Source: an archaeon (GTDB lineage: Archaea; Nanobdellota; Nanobdellia; Pacearchaeales; GW2011-AR1). From it: a DNA stretch of 42,119 nt. Numbering within the stretch: the first letter of the stretch is position 1; each line of letters opens with the position of its first letter. Both the position numbers and the translations under genes were made by a program. The notes under the pieces are model-generated. The model saw only the letters and a list, made by a program, of their open reading frames with translations, was not told where the DNA came from and did no database searches. The stretch lies in NCBI GenBank assembly GCA_009992175.1, contig JAACWA010000011.1, positions 1-42,119 on the forward strand, written 5' to 3'. Below are positions 19,990 to 28,162 of this stretch, piece after piece.

Positions 19990-20289
19990 TTAATAACTTT
20001 TTCCCAAATCTTTACCTAATTTGTTCCATATCTCCTTAAAAAAAGAAAAATTCATTTCGAGTTCCTTGCTCAAAAAAAACATTGCTCCATAATTTCCTTT
20101 ATTTATTATTTCGAGAAATCCATGTTTCTCTAGAACTTTTAAATGATGTTTTACAGTTTTATAATCCATTCCAAGAACACTTGAAATTCTATGTGCATTC
20201 AGGGGGGTACTTTTCAAAAGATTGATTATTCTTCCCCTAGTTTCTCCACCACGGGTCCCAGTTATTAAGTACAAAATAATGTTTTTCAT
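19990..20289 (-). CDS. Winged-helix (ArsR-like) transcriptional regulator
   Basis: RGRIINLLKSTPLNAHRISSVLGMDYKTVKHHLKVLEKHGFLEI. Confidence 0.82.
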   Translation of the reverse strand: MKNIILYLITGTRGGETRGRIINLLKSTPLNAHRISSVLGMDYKTVKHHLKVLEKHGFLEIINKGNYGAMFFLSKELEMNFSFFKEIWNKLGKDLGKSY

Positions 20290-20427
20290 AAGAAATAAAA
20301 AATAAAATTGTATTTAAAATTAATTATCTCTCATTATTTCAACCTAATCCACTCTAGAGGGAGAATACTCCTTAGTTACTTTTTTGTTAACACGAATCTA
20401 TTAAAAGAATTCTAAATTTTACTCCAA

Positions 20428-20529
20428 ATGGAAACTGAATTTTGTATTGTTTGTGGACTTGAAACAACTGGAATAAAATGTAAATTTACTTGTCCAAACT
20501 GTGGAACGAAAAAAGACTGCTCTAACTAA
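20428..20529 (+). CDS. Zinc-ribbon microprotein (33 aa)
   Basis: Below track cutoff. Reads METEFCIVCGLETTGIKCKFTCPNCGTKKDCSN*; CxxC pairs. Confidence 0.5.
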   Translation: METEFCIVCGLETTGIKCKFTCPNCGTKKDCSN

Positions 20530-20536
20530 AAAAATA

Positions 20537-20606
20537 GCCCCCCCAGGATTCGAACCTGGGTCCCTGGCTTCAAAGGCCAGTATACTTGACCACTGTACTA
20601 GGGGGC
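20537..20606 (-). tRNA. tRNA-Gln (TTG anticodon)
   Basis: Reverse complement folds: acceptor GCCCCCT/GGGGGGC, anticodon stem CTGGC-CTTTGAA-GCCAG, T-arm CCAGG-TTCGAAT-CCTGG. Confidence 0.92.
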
Positions 20607-20901
20607 TTTAATAGAAATTTAATCTAAAAAGAATTTATAAGAGTTTTGATATTGAAAAATCAATTAAAGCCTTTTAAAAGAAAACAATTGGCCAAAGTGA
20701 CAAAATTAATGAAAAATTTTAAACTAAACCTCCTCCTTTTTTTAACAAGTAAAAAGTTCTGATAATTCATTCACATTCCTTCCTTTATGCAAGTGTCCTT
20801 TTAACTGGAGGAAAGGAACCTCTTCCTTTAACTCTTCAATCCTAACTCCTAACCCCTACTTAATAATTTTAATGAATTAATATAAAGAATTTTCAACAAA
20901 A

Positions 20902-21132
20902 ATGAATATGGAAAAAGCAACACTTTATTGCCCTAGGCAAAAAGTTTTTTTCAAAAACCTGTTAATTGAGAGGTATATTGTTCCCGCAAAGGAATTTATG
21001 CTCTCAAAAACAAGTAGACTAGAAGTAAATATATTGGGAATCGTCGGAGAACAAGCTTTGGTACTCTTACCAAAGAAAACAGCTAGAGGGGAACAAAATA
21101 CGGCACTAATTGATATGAATTACTTTGTATAA
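20902..21132 (+). CDS. Small protein of unknown function (76 aa)
   Basis: MNMEKATLYCPRQKVFFKNLLIERYIVPAKEFMLSKTSRLEVNILGIVGEQALVLLPKKTARGEQNTALIDMNYFV; TATA-like sequence upstream, followed by a hairpin terminator. Confidence 0.5.
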   Translation: MNMEKATLYCPRQKVFFKNLLIERYIVPAKEFMLSKTSRLEVNILGIVGEQALVLLPKKTARGEQNTALIDMNYFV

Positions 21133-21160
21133 TTTGAAAAAAAAGTCTTGAATTTTTAGG

Positions 21161-21197
21161 GCTTTGTCAAAAGTTTATTTTCTTTTTTTGACAAAGC
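21161..21197. terminator. Inverted-repeat, possible bidirectional terminator between convergent genes
   Basis: GCTTTGTCAAAA (21161-21172) pairs perfectly with TTTTGACAAAGC (21186-21197), with T-rich sequence on both strands nearby. Confidence 0.55.
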
Positions 21198-21219
21198 ACT
21201 TTATTTTTTTATCTTTCTA

Positions 21220-22011
21220 TTAAAAAATAGTTTTATAAAAAAGTTCCCGATTAACGTCTTGCCTTTTTGGAGAAACATTCTGAAATATTTCTTTTATTCT
21301 AAAAGGGGCATATTTTTCTCCAGTTAAACAAGCTGCAAGTTTTTTATATTCTATACTCAAATTGGAATTTGGTTTTAAATAAGTTGAAGGAGTAAAATAA
21401 TACTGAGCCTTTAAAACTCCCACATCATGAGGAATAACTGCAAGAACTGGTACTTCACTAGTTTTTTCAATGTCCTCTAGACTAAGTTCAAATTTATTAT
21501 TATAAACCTTATTTAAGATTAAACCTGAGATTGGAGTTCCCCTTTTTTTTGCAAGAGCAATTGCTTTTAGGGTCATAGTAAGAGTAGAATAATCTGGAGT
21601 TGAAACAACAAAAAGTTCATCTGAAGAAACTATTGCTGCAAGAGTTTCATTATTCAAAGCTGGAGAAGAATCGATTAATACAAAATCATAATCTCCCTTC
21701 AACTGTTTTATTTTTTCTTTTAATTTTAATGGATCAAATTGTTTTTTAGGATACATTGAAGCGGGAATTAAATCAAAACTATCGAGTTGATGTATTGCCT
21801 CTTTAATAGAAAAATCTCCATTCAAAACATGATGAATTGTTTTTTCTGGATTTATAACATTTAAATGAATTCCTAAGTTTGGAGCAGAAAAATTTGCATC
21901 CACTAAAAGAACCTTCTTACCAAAAGAAGCGAGTGCTGCACCAAGTGAAACAACACTAGAAGTCTTTCCAACCCCTCCTTTTAAACTTAAAATTCCAATC
22001 ACCTTGCCCAT
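21220..22011 (-). CDS. MinD/ParA-family ATPase
   Basis: From the internal Met: MGKVIGILSLKGGVGKTSSVVSLGAALASFGKKVLLVDANFSAPNLGIHL (deviant Walker A). The longer ORF (to 22071) has a 20-aa N-terminal extension that looks like upstream DNA. Confidence 0.9.
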   Translation of the reverse strand: MGKVIGILSLKGGVGKTSSVVSLGAALASFGKKVLLVDANFSAPNLGIHLNVINPEKTIHHVLNGDFSIKEAIHQLDSFDLIPASMYPKKQFDPLKLKEKIKQLKGDYDFVLIDSSPALNNETLAAIVSSDELFVVSTPDYSTLTMTLKAIALAKKRGTPISGLILNKVYNNKFELSLEDIEKTSEVPVLAVIPHDVGVLKAQYYFTPSTYLKPNSNLSIEYKKLAACLTGEKYAPFRIKEIFQNVSPKRQDVNRELFYKTIF

Positions 22012-22104
22012 ACCTAAAAGAGAAAAGAATAATTTAAATACCTTGTCTTTTAATACTAAAACACTTGCCACAAGCTTTAAAAAAGAAAATTACAACTAAA
22101 TAAC

Positions 22105-22470
22105 ATGACAAAAGAAGTTAAAGAAAAAATGAAAGAGAAAAAAAAGGAAGTTAAAGAAGAAAAAAAGCTTTCCCAAAAAAAATTTGAAGAAAAGGTAAAA
22201 AAACTCGCTAAAGAAGGATTAACCTCAGAAAAGATTGGGCAAAAATTAAGGGATGAAGGAATTCACCCAAAAGAATATTCTGGAAAAATTTCCCATATTT
22301 TGGGAGAACTTTATAAAAACCCCGATTTAAAAAATGTGGAAGAAAAACTCAACAGAATTGAAAGTCACTCAAAAAAGAATAAGCAAGATAAAAGAGCAAA
22401 AAGAGAAAAAGATAGAGTTTTCTCTCAATTAAGAAAGTTAAAAAAATATTTTGGAATAGAAATTAAATAG
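22105..22470 (+). CDS. rps15: Ribosomal protein uS15-like (divergent, Lys-rich N-terminus)
   Basis: KKLAKEGLTSEKIGQKLRDEGIHPKEYSGKISHILGE...EEKLNRIESHSKKNKQDKRAKREKDRVFSQLRKLKKYF resembles archaeal S15; followed by a RecJ-like gene, a common archaeal pairing. Confidence 0.7.
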   Translation: MTKEVKEKMKEKKKEVKEEKKLSQKKFEEKVKKLAKEGLTSEKIGQKLRDEGIHPKEYSGKISHILGELYKNPDLKNVEEKLNRIESHSKKNKQDKRAKREKDRVFSQLRKLKKYFGIEIK

Positions 22471-22500
22471 TCTTGTTTCTTTCGGAAGTTAGTAATTAAA

Positions 22501-23856
22501 ATGAAAGATGGTGAATTAGAAATAAAATTGGAAGAGACTGTGAATTCATTTTTAGAAAATTCAAAAGGAAAAAATATTGAAATTATTAGCCATTTTGACA
22601 CAGATGGAATTACTTCTGCATCAATAATTATCCAAGCATTAAAAAGGTTAGATCAAAAATTTTCATTGAGAATTATAAAAGGACTAAATAAAGAAATAAT
22701 TAATTCACTTAGCAAAGAAAAAATAATTCTTTTTTTAGATTTGGCTTCCGGAAGTTTAAAAGATATTGAAGAAAGAAATTTAAAAAAAGTTTATATAATT
22801 GATCATCACGAAATAGATTCTAAAAAAATTCCCTCAAACGTGGAAATAATTAATCCCGAGTTAACTTCTAAACAAAAAATTTCTTCCTCAGGTTTGACTT
22901 ACCTTTTTTGTAAAAAAATTGATGAAAGAAATAAAGATTTGGCTAAACTTGCTGTACTCGGAATGATTGGAGATATGCTCGAAAAAGAAATTGATGAATT
23001 AAATAACGGAATTTTAGAAGAAAGTGAAATTTTAAGAAAAAGAGGATTAACAATCTACCCTTCAACAAGACCATTAAATAGAGTTTTGGAATTTTCCTCC
23101 AACCCATTTATCCCTGGAGTAACTGGAAACCCTAAAGGAGTCTTTGAATTATTAAGGGAAGCGGGATTAAACCCTGAAGGAGGGAAATACAAAAATTTGA
23201 TTGACTTAACTGAAGAAGAAATGGAGAGACTAGTTACTTCAATAGTCTTAAGAAACCCTGAAAAAAAACATAAAGATTTAATTGGAGACCTTTTTTTACT
23301 CAAATTCTTTGGAAAACTTGAAGATGCAAGAGAAATCTCTGCAAAAATAAATGCATGTTCAAGAGAAGGAAGGCCTGAAGCAGCAATAGGCTTCTGCCTT
23401 GAAAATCTAGAATACAAAAAGAAAGCTGAATCAATACATACTAAATATAAACAACAATTAATTTCTGGAATAAAATTTGCACAAGACCAGAAAAAAATAA
23501 ATGGGAAAGGATACATCATTCTAAACGCAAAGGACAATATAAAAGACACCATGATTGGAACCATTTCAAGTATTCTTGCAAACTCTCCTGATTATGAGAA
23601 AGGAACTGTAATTATTGGAATGGGATATGATGGTAAAGAAAAAATAAAAGTTTCTGGAAGAAATTGTGGAAGAAAAGGAAGAAATTTAAGAGAACTTTTG
23701 TCAAACGTGATGGAATCCTTTAATGGAGAAGTTGGAGGACACCATTCTGCAGCAGGATGTGTTCTGGACATAAAAGATGAAGAGGAATTTATTGAAAGAA
23801 TAAAAAGAGAATTGGAACTAGAAATAGTAAAAATTGGTGAACATCAAAACCTTTAA
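22501..23856 (+). CDS. DHH-family phosphoesterase, archaeal RecJ-like nuclease
   Basis: HFDTDGITSASIIIQALKR, FLDLASGS, IIDHHEID motifs; C-terminal DHHA1 GGHHSAAGCVL. Confidence 0.92.
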   Translation: MKDGELEIKLEETVNSFLENSKGKNIEIISHFDTDGITSASIIIQALKRLDQKFSLRIIKGLNKEIINSLSKEKIILFLDLASGSLKDIEERNLKKVYIIDHHEIDSKKIPSNVEIINPELTSKQKISSSGLTYLFCKKIDERNKDLAKLAVLGMIGDMLEKEIDELNNGILEESEILRKRGLTIYPSTRPLNRVLEFSSNPFIPGVTGNPKGVFELLREAGLNPEGGKYKNLIDLTEEEMERLVTSIVLRNPEKKHKDLIGDLFLLKFFGKLEDAREISAKINACSREGRPEAAIGFCLENLEYKKKAESIHTKYKQQLISGIKFAQDQKKINGKGYIILNAKDNIKDTMIGTISSILANSPDYEKGTVIIGMGYDGKEKIKVSGRNCGRKGRNLRELLSNVMESFNGEVGGHHSAAGCVLDIKDEEEFIERIKRELELEIVKIGEHQNL

Positions 23857-23880
23857 AACACAAGCTTTCTCTCTTATTTT

Positions 23881-24582
23881 ATGGAAATTGAACCAGGAGA
23901 TATCTTAATCTGTAATGTTGAAAAAATTGTTGGAACAACTGTTTTTGTTGAAATAGTTGGAACAAAAATGCCTGGAACAATCATTTTAAGTGAAATTGCA
24001 GCTGGAAGAATAAGAAATTTAAGGGATTATGTCGTTCCAAAAAAAACAATTATTTGTAAAGTATTGAGGATTATGAATGACCATATCGAACTTTCTCTAA
24101 GAAGAGTAAAAGAAAAGGAACAAAAAGAAGTTCTTGAAAAAAATAAATTAGAAAAAAGTTATATTAATATTTTAAAATCAATTTTAAAAGAAAAAACTTC
24201 AGAAATAGTAGAAAAAATTAAAGAAAAGGCTCCACTACAAGAATTTCTAAACCTCTCAAAAGAAAATCCAAAAGAACTTGAAAAATTAATCGGAAAAGAA
24301 GACTCAAAAAAAGTAATTGATATCTTAAAAAAACAAAAAGAAAAAGTTTTTTATCTGAAAAAGGAGATTAAACTCACTTCAACAAATCCAGAAGGAATTA
24401 ATTTAATCAAAAAGATCCTCTCAAATAGGAAGGGAGTGGAAGTAAAATATATTGCTGCAGGAAGATATTCCCTAATTTCAGAAGGAGAAAATTTAAAGAA
24501 AACAGATCAGAAAATAAAAGAATTTATAGAAGAAATAGAAAAAGAATGTAAGAAAGAAAATATGGAAATGATTGTTGCCTAA
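23881..24582 (+). CDS. eif2a: Translation initiation factor aIF2 subunit alpha
   Basis: N-terminal S1 domain and C-terminal alpha/beta domain (EIKLTSTNPEGINLIKKILSNRKGVEVKYIAAGRYSLISEGENLKKTDQKIKEFIEEIE); Nop10 lies downstream. Confidence 0.88.
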   Translation: MEIEPGDILICNVEKIVGTTVFVEIVGTKMPGTIILSEIAAGRIRNLRDYVVPKKTIICKVLRIMNDHIELSLRRVKEKEQKEVLEKNKLEKSYINILKSILKEKTSEIVEKIKEKAPLQEFLNLSKENPKELEKLIGKEDSKKVIDILKKQKEKVFYLKKEIKLTSTNPEGINLIKKILSNRKGVEVKYIAAGRYSLISEGENLKKTDQKIKEFIEEIEKECKKENMEMIVA

Positions 24583-24637
24583 ATATCACTCAAAAAAGAA
24601 ACTAAATACTTAAATACCCGAAATTTCTAAAAAAAAT

Positions 24638-25030
24638 ATGGAAACCTCAAAATTTTATGTAAAAATTGTGGGAATAATTTTTGACCCGAAAAAGAGAAAA
24701 CTCTTAATTGGAAAAAATGTAGGAGATGAAAGATACTCTTTTTTAGAAGGGGACTTAGGGTATGAGCAAGAATTGGATGAGAAGTTAAAAGAAGTAACAA
24801 AGGAAAAAACAGGATATAAAGTTCATAATTTGGGTGCAGTTTATGCAGAAAACATGCTAAAAAACCAAGAAAAATTAAAAATTCATTTTTTATGTGAAGC
24901 TACTGAAGGAGAAGAAAAACCGGGGGAAAATGTAGAAGAACTAGTTTGGGTTAAACCTTCTGAAATAGAAGAAAAACTGGGAGTAAAACTTCCATCAAGA
25001 TTAAGGGGATACTTAATTGGGTTAGAATAA
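24638..25030 (+). CDS. NUDIX hydrolase-like protein
   Basis: YVKIVGIIFDPKKRKLLIGKNVGDERYSFLEGDLGYEQELDEKLKEVTKEKTGYKV: NUDIX-like fold pattern with degenerate box. Confidence 0.65.
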   Translation: METSKFYVKIVGIIFDPKKRKLLIGKNVGDERYSFLEGDLGYEQELDEKLKEVTKEKTGYKVHNLGAVYAENMLKNQEKLKIHFLCEATEGEEKPGENVEELVWVKPSEIEEKLGVKLPSRLRGYLIGLE

Positions 25031-25036
25031 ATTTCT

Positions 25037-25162
25037 ATGAAATTGAAAAAATGTGTGAATTGTTCTGAATATACTCTTAAAGAAATTTGTAAAAAATGTG
25101 GAAAGAAAACTTCTGAAGCCCATTATAAATTTATTAATTTGAAACCCTTTCAAAAAAAGTAA
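25037..25162 (+). CDS. nop10: H/ACA RNP protein Nop10
   Basis: Below track cutoff. Reads MKLKKCVNCSEYTLKEICKKCGKKTSEAHYKFINLKPFQKK*; CxxC-YTLKE-CxxCG-KT-AH pattern of Nop10. Confidence 0.87.
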   Translation: MKLKKCVNCSEYTLKEICKKCGKKTSEAHYKFINLKPFQKK

Positions 25163-25203
25163 TTCTAAATGAATTATATAAACTTCAACCTCCTTAATTA
25201 ATC

Positions 25204-27024
25204 ATGGAAGATTTATTTGAAATAGATAAAGAAAAAAAAGATTTTTTTAGAGAAGCGATTGACTTTTTAGAAAAGTATAAAGAATTTTTTGATAGGGATT
25301 TGAATATTAAGGTGGGAAACTATCTCATTTTAGAAGACCATTCTAAAGAACAAATTTACGCTGGATTTTTTCAAAATCCTAAAGAAGAAATAAAAGAAGA
25401 AATAAGGAAGAAATTTGGAAAAGAAGTTCTAAAAATACTTGAAGAACAAAAAAAATTAAAAGAAATAATCAAAAAATCTAATAAAGAAAATAGTGAAATT
25501 TTAAGAAAAGTGATTATTTCTTCAATTGAAAATATTGAAGGGATTGAAATTGAAACTATATCTAAATTTATAGTCCTTTGTGAGAAAAAAGAAAAAAATC
25601 TTGCAAAGGAAATGAATGAATTCTATGCTCCTCTTTTGGGAAGATTAGGTTTAGAAAATATTAGAAAAAAAATACTAAATGAATCTTTCAAAATTTTAAA
25701 TCCCAAAAAATACTTAGAAATTTCTAATTTTCTTAAAATGTCTAAAAATGAAAGAGAAGAATTTATAAAAAAAATCATAAAAGAATTTGAGATAAGATTA
25801 AAAAAGGAATTAAAAGGAATTAAAATAAAGGGAAGAGAAAAACAAATTTATAGTATTTATGAAAAAATAACAAAAAGAAAGGTTCCATTAAACGAACAAA
25901 AAGATCAATTTGCAATAAGGATAATTACTCCAAATATTAAAGATTGTTATAGTGTATTTGAAATAATTTCTCAAGATTATGAAGTATTGGAAGAAACAAT
26001 AAAAGATTATATTAAAAATCAAAAAGAAAATGGATATCAATCCTTACACTTTTGCATTTTATTTGAAAAAAAACTTTTAGAAATACAAATAAGAACCAAA
26101 GAAATGGATGAATTTGCAGAAGAAGGAAAAGCTGCACATTGGGCATATAAAAAAATAAAGGGGGATAAAAAATTTGAAAAGAAAACAGGTTGGTTTAAAG
26201 AATTATTAAAGTTAAAAGAAAATAAGAACTCTTTAATTAATGAACTAAAAATTAATATTTTCCAGGATAAAATTTATTGTTATACTCCAAAAGGAAAAGT
26301 GATTGAATTAAAAAATGGTTCAACTGTCTTAGATTTTGCTTATAAAATTCATGCTGAAATAGGAAATCAGTCAATAGGAGGTGTAGTTGATGGAAAATTT
26401 GTTCCATTAAAAACAATTTTAAAAAACAACCAAACAATAGAAATTACCACAAATAAGTTTCAAAGACCAAGAAGAGATTGGATGAAATTTGTAAAGACTA
26501 GTTATGCCAAAAAGATTATTTCGAGGGAGGTAAAAAGATTTGAGAATATTCCTGTGCCCAGGTCAAAACCTCTTGAAAATTCTAAGGAAAACAAAACTGA
26601 AAACCCTGTAATAATGAAAGAATTTAAAAATCATTTGTTAACATTTGCAAAATGTTGTAATCCTCTCCCTGGAGAAAAAATAATTGGAATAATCAAATCC
26701 CATAAAAGGGGTTTAATACACAAAAAAGGATGTAATAGAATTAAAGAAGCAAAAAAAAACCAAGTAGAAGCATCTTGGAAAGAAACTTTTGAAAAACAAA
26801 TAAAATTAACAGTGGAGGGAAGAGATAGGCCAGGAATTTTGGCTGACATTTTGAACACCATCTCAAGAAAAGGATTTAAAGTCGTTGAAGCAAACGCAAA
26901 ATTAGCAGGAAATGAAAATACAGAATGTTATTTTATTTTAAAATTAAACTCTCTTGAAGAATTAGAAGAAATTATTGAAAGGGTTAAAAAAATAGAGGGA
27001 ATAAAAAAAATTTGGTTAGATTAA
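25204..27024 (+). CDS. rel: Long RelA/SpoT homologue ((p)ppGpp synthetase with TGS and ACT domains; HD domain degenerate)
   Basis: Synthetase motifs KGREKQIYSIYEKI, KDQFAIRIIT, NGYQSLHFCI, LEIQIRTKEMDEFAEEGKAAHW; TGS IYCYTPKGKVIELKNGSTVLDFAYKIH; Cys motif FAKCCNPLPGEKIIGI; ACT LTVEGRDRPGILADILNTISRKG. Confidence 0.93.
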   Translation: MEDLFEIDKEKKDFFREAIDFLEKYKEFFDRDLNIKVGNYLILEDHSKEQIYAGFFQNPKEEIKEEIRKKFGKEVLKILEEQKKLKEIIKKSNKENSEILRKVIISSIENIEGIEIETISKFIVLCEKKEKNLAKEMNEFYAPLLGRLGLENIRKKILNESFKILNPKKYLEISNFLKMSKNEREEFIKKIIKEFEIRLKKELKGIKIKGREKQIYSIYEKITKRKVPLNEQKDQFAIRIITPNIKDCYSVFEIISQDYEVLEETIKDYIKNQKENGYQSLHFCILFEKKLLEIQIRTKEMDEFAEEGKAAHWAYKKIKGDKKFEKKTGWFKELLKLKENKNSLINELKINIFQDKIYCYTPKGKVIELKNGSTVLDFAYKIHAEIGNQSIGGVVDGKFVPLKTILKNNQTIEITTNKFQRPRRDWMKFVKTSYAKKIISREVKRFENIPVPRSKPLENSKENKTENPVIMKEFKNHLLTFAKCCNPLPGEKIIGIIKSHKRGLIHKKGCNRIKEAKKNQVEASWKETFEKQIKLTVEGRDRPGILADILNTISRKGFKVVEANAKLAGNENTECYFILKLNSLEELEEIIERVKKIEGIKKIWLD

Positions 27025-27605
27025 AAAAATTTCTCTTGTGAAATTTCTTTTTTTACAATTTCCATATCTTTTTCCCAAAGTGGAAGTAATTTCCGATTGT
27101 AAATTATTGCGGCAGGATGAAATAAAGGAATGAGCTTAATTTCCACTCCATTAATTTTAACAAAATTAACTTTTCCATGAACTTGAGTAATTCCAGGTTG
27201 CTTACCCATCAATTCAAGATTTCCTTCACTTAAAAAAAATTTAGTTGAATAATTTCCGAGTGAACAAATTACTTTTGGTTTTATTTTTTTTATTTGTTCC
27301 AATAACCAAGGAGTGTGTGCCTTAATTTCTTCTGGTAAAGGGTCTCTGTTTTCAGGAGGTCTACATTTCAAAATATTTGCAACATAAATTTCATCCAAAC
27401 TAAGTCCAACATTACTAAGAAGTTTATCTAGATTTTTTCCTGAAGCCCCAACAAAAGGTAAACCTTGTAAATCTTCATTTTTTCCTGGAGCTTCCCCCAC
27501 AAAAAGAATATCAGAAGTAGGATTTCCCTTCCCAACAACAATGTTTGTGCAAAGCTTACAAATTTCTGTTTCTTTCACAAGACGAATATAATCTGGTTCA
27601 ACCAT
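27021..27605 (-). CDS. Family 4 uracil-DNA glycosylase
   Basis: CKLCTNIVVGKGNPTSDILFVGEAPGKNEDLQGLPFVGASGKNLDKLL...ILKCRPPENRDPLPEEI; HPAAIIYN. Start taken at the internal MVEPDYIRLV. Confidence 0.93.
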   Translation of the reverse strand: MVEPDYIRLVKETEICKLCTNIVVGKGNPTSDILFVGEAPGKNEDLQGLPFVGASGKNLDKLLSNVGLSLDEIYVANILKCRPPENRDPLPEEIKAHTPWLLEQIKKIKPKVICSLGNYSTKFFLSEGNLELMGKQPGITQVHGKVNFVKINGVEIKLIPLFHPAAIIYNRKLLPLWEKDMEIVKKEISQEKFF

Positions 27606-27653
27606 ACAAAAAAGAAAACAAATCTTTTTAAATAAATTTTTATTCAACCAATT

Positions 27654-28109
27654 ATGGAAAGAACATTAGTTTTAATAAAACCGGATGCAGTTGCAAAAAG
27701 AATTGCTGGACATGTAATAAGTGATCTTTATTCTACTAATTTGAAGATGATTGGATTAAAAATAGTCAATGTCAAAAAAGAACTTGCTGAAAAACATTAT
27801 TATGATATTCCTCAAAAACATGGTCAAGAAGTTTTTGAAAAATTAATTAAACATCTTATAGGTGATCTTCACAACCACGCAAATGTAATTGCAATCGTTT
27901 ATGAGGGTGAAAATGCAATTAAAAAAATAAGAGAACTTGCAGGAAGCACCCATCCTGAAAAAGCAGATTTTTGCACACTACGTGGAAAGTATGGAAGAGT
28001 TAATTCTGAAACAGACTGTTTTGAAAATGTAATTCATGCCTCGGATTCTCCAGAATCTGCAGAAAAAGAGATTTCTTTATGGTTTGATGAAAAAGAATTA
28101 ATAAATTAA
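27654..28109 (+). CDS. ndk: Nucleoside diphosphate kinase
   Basis: MERTLVLIKPDAVAKRIAGHVISDL ... NVIHASDSPESAEKEI with active-site His. Confidence 0.95.
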   Translation: MERTLVLIKPDAVAKRIAGHVISDLYSTNLKMIGLKIVNVKKELAEKHYYDIPQKHGQEVFEKLIKHLIGDLHNHANVIAIVYEGENAIKKIRELAGSTHPEKADFCTLRGKYGRVNSETDCFENVIHASDSPESAEKEISLWFDEKELIN

Positions 28110-28162
28110 AACAGCTCTTTTTCCCCAATAATACTTAAAAAACATCGAATTAATTTTAATTT

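Noticed and set aside
20814-20830. RNase P RNA, prompted by GAGGAAAGG
   Set aside because: Only this short motif matches; no matching downstream conserved region or plausible P4 partner in the gap.
23055-23564. 169-aa minus ORF opposite the RecJ-like gene
   Set aside because: Antisense to intact DHH-family gene, no recognisable pattern.
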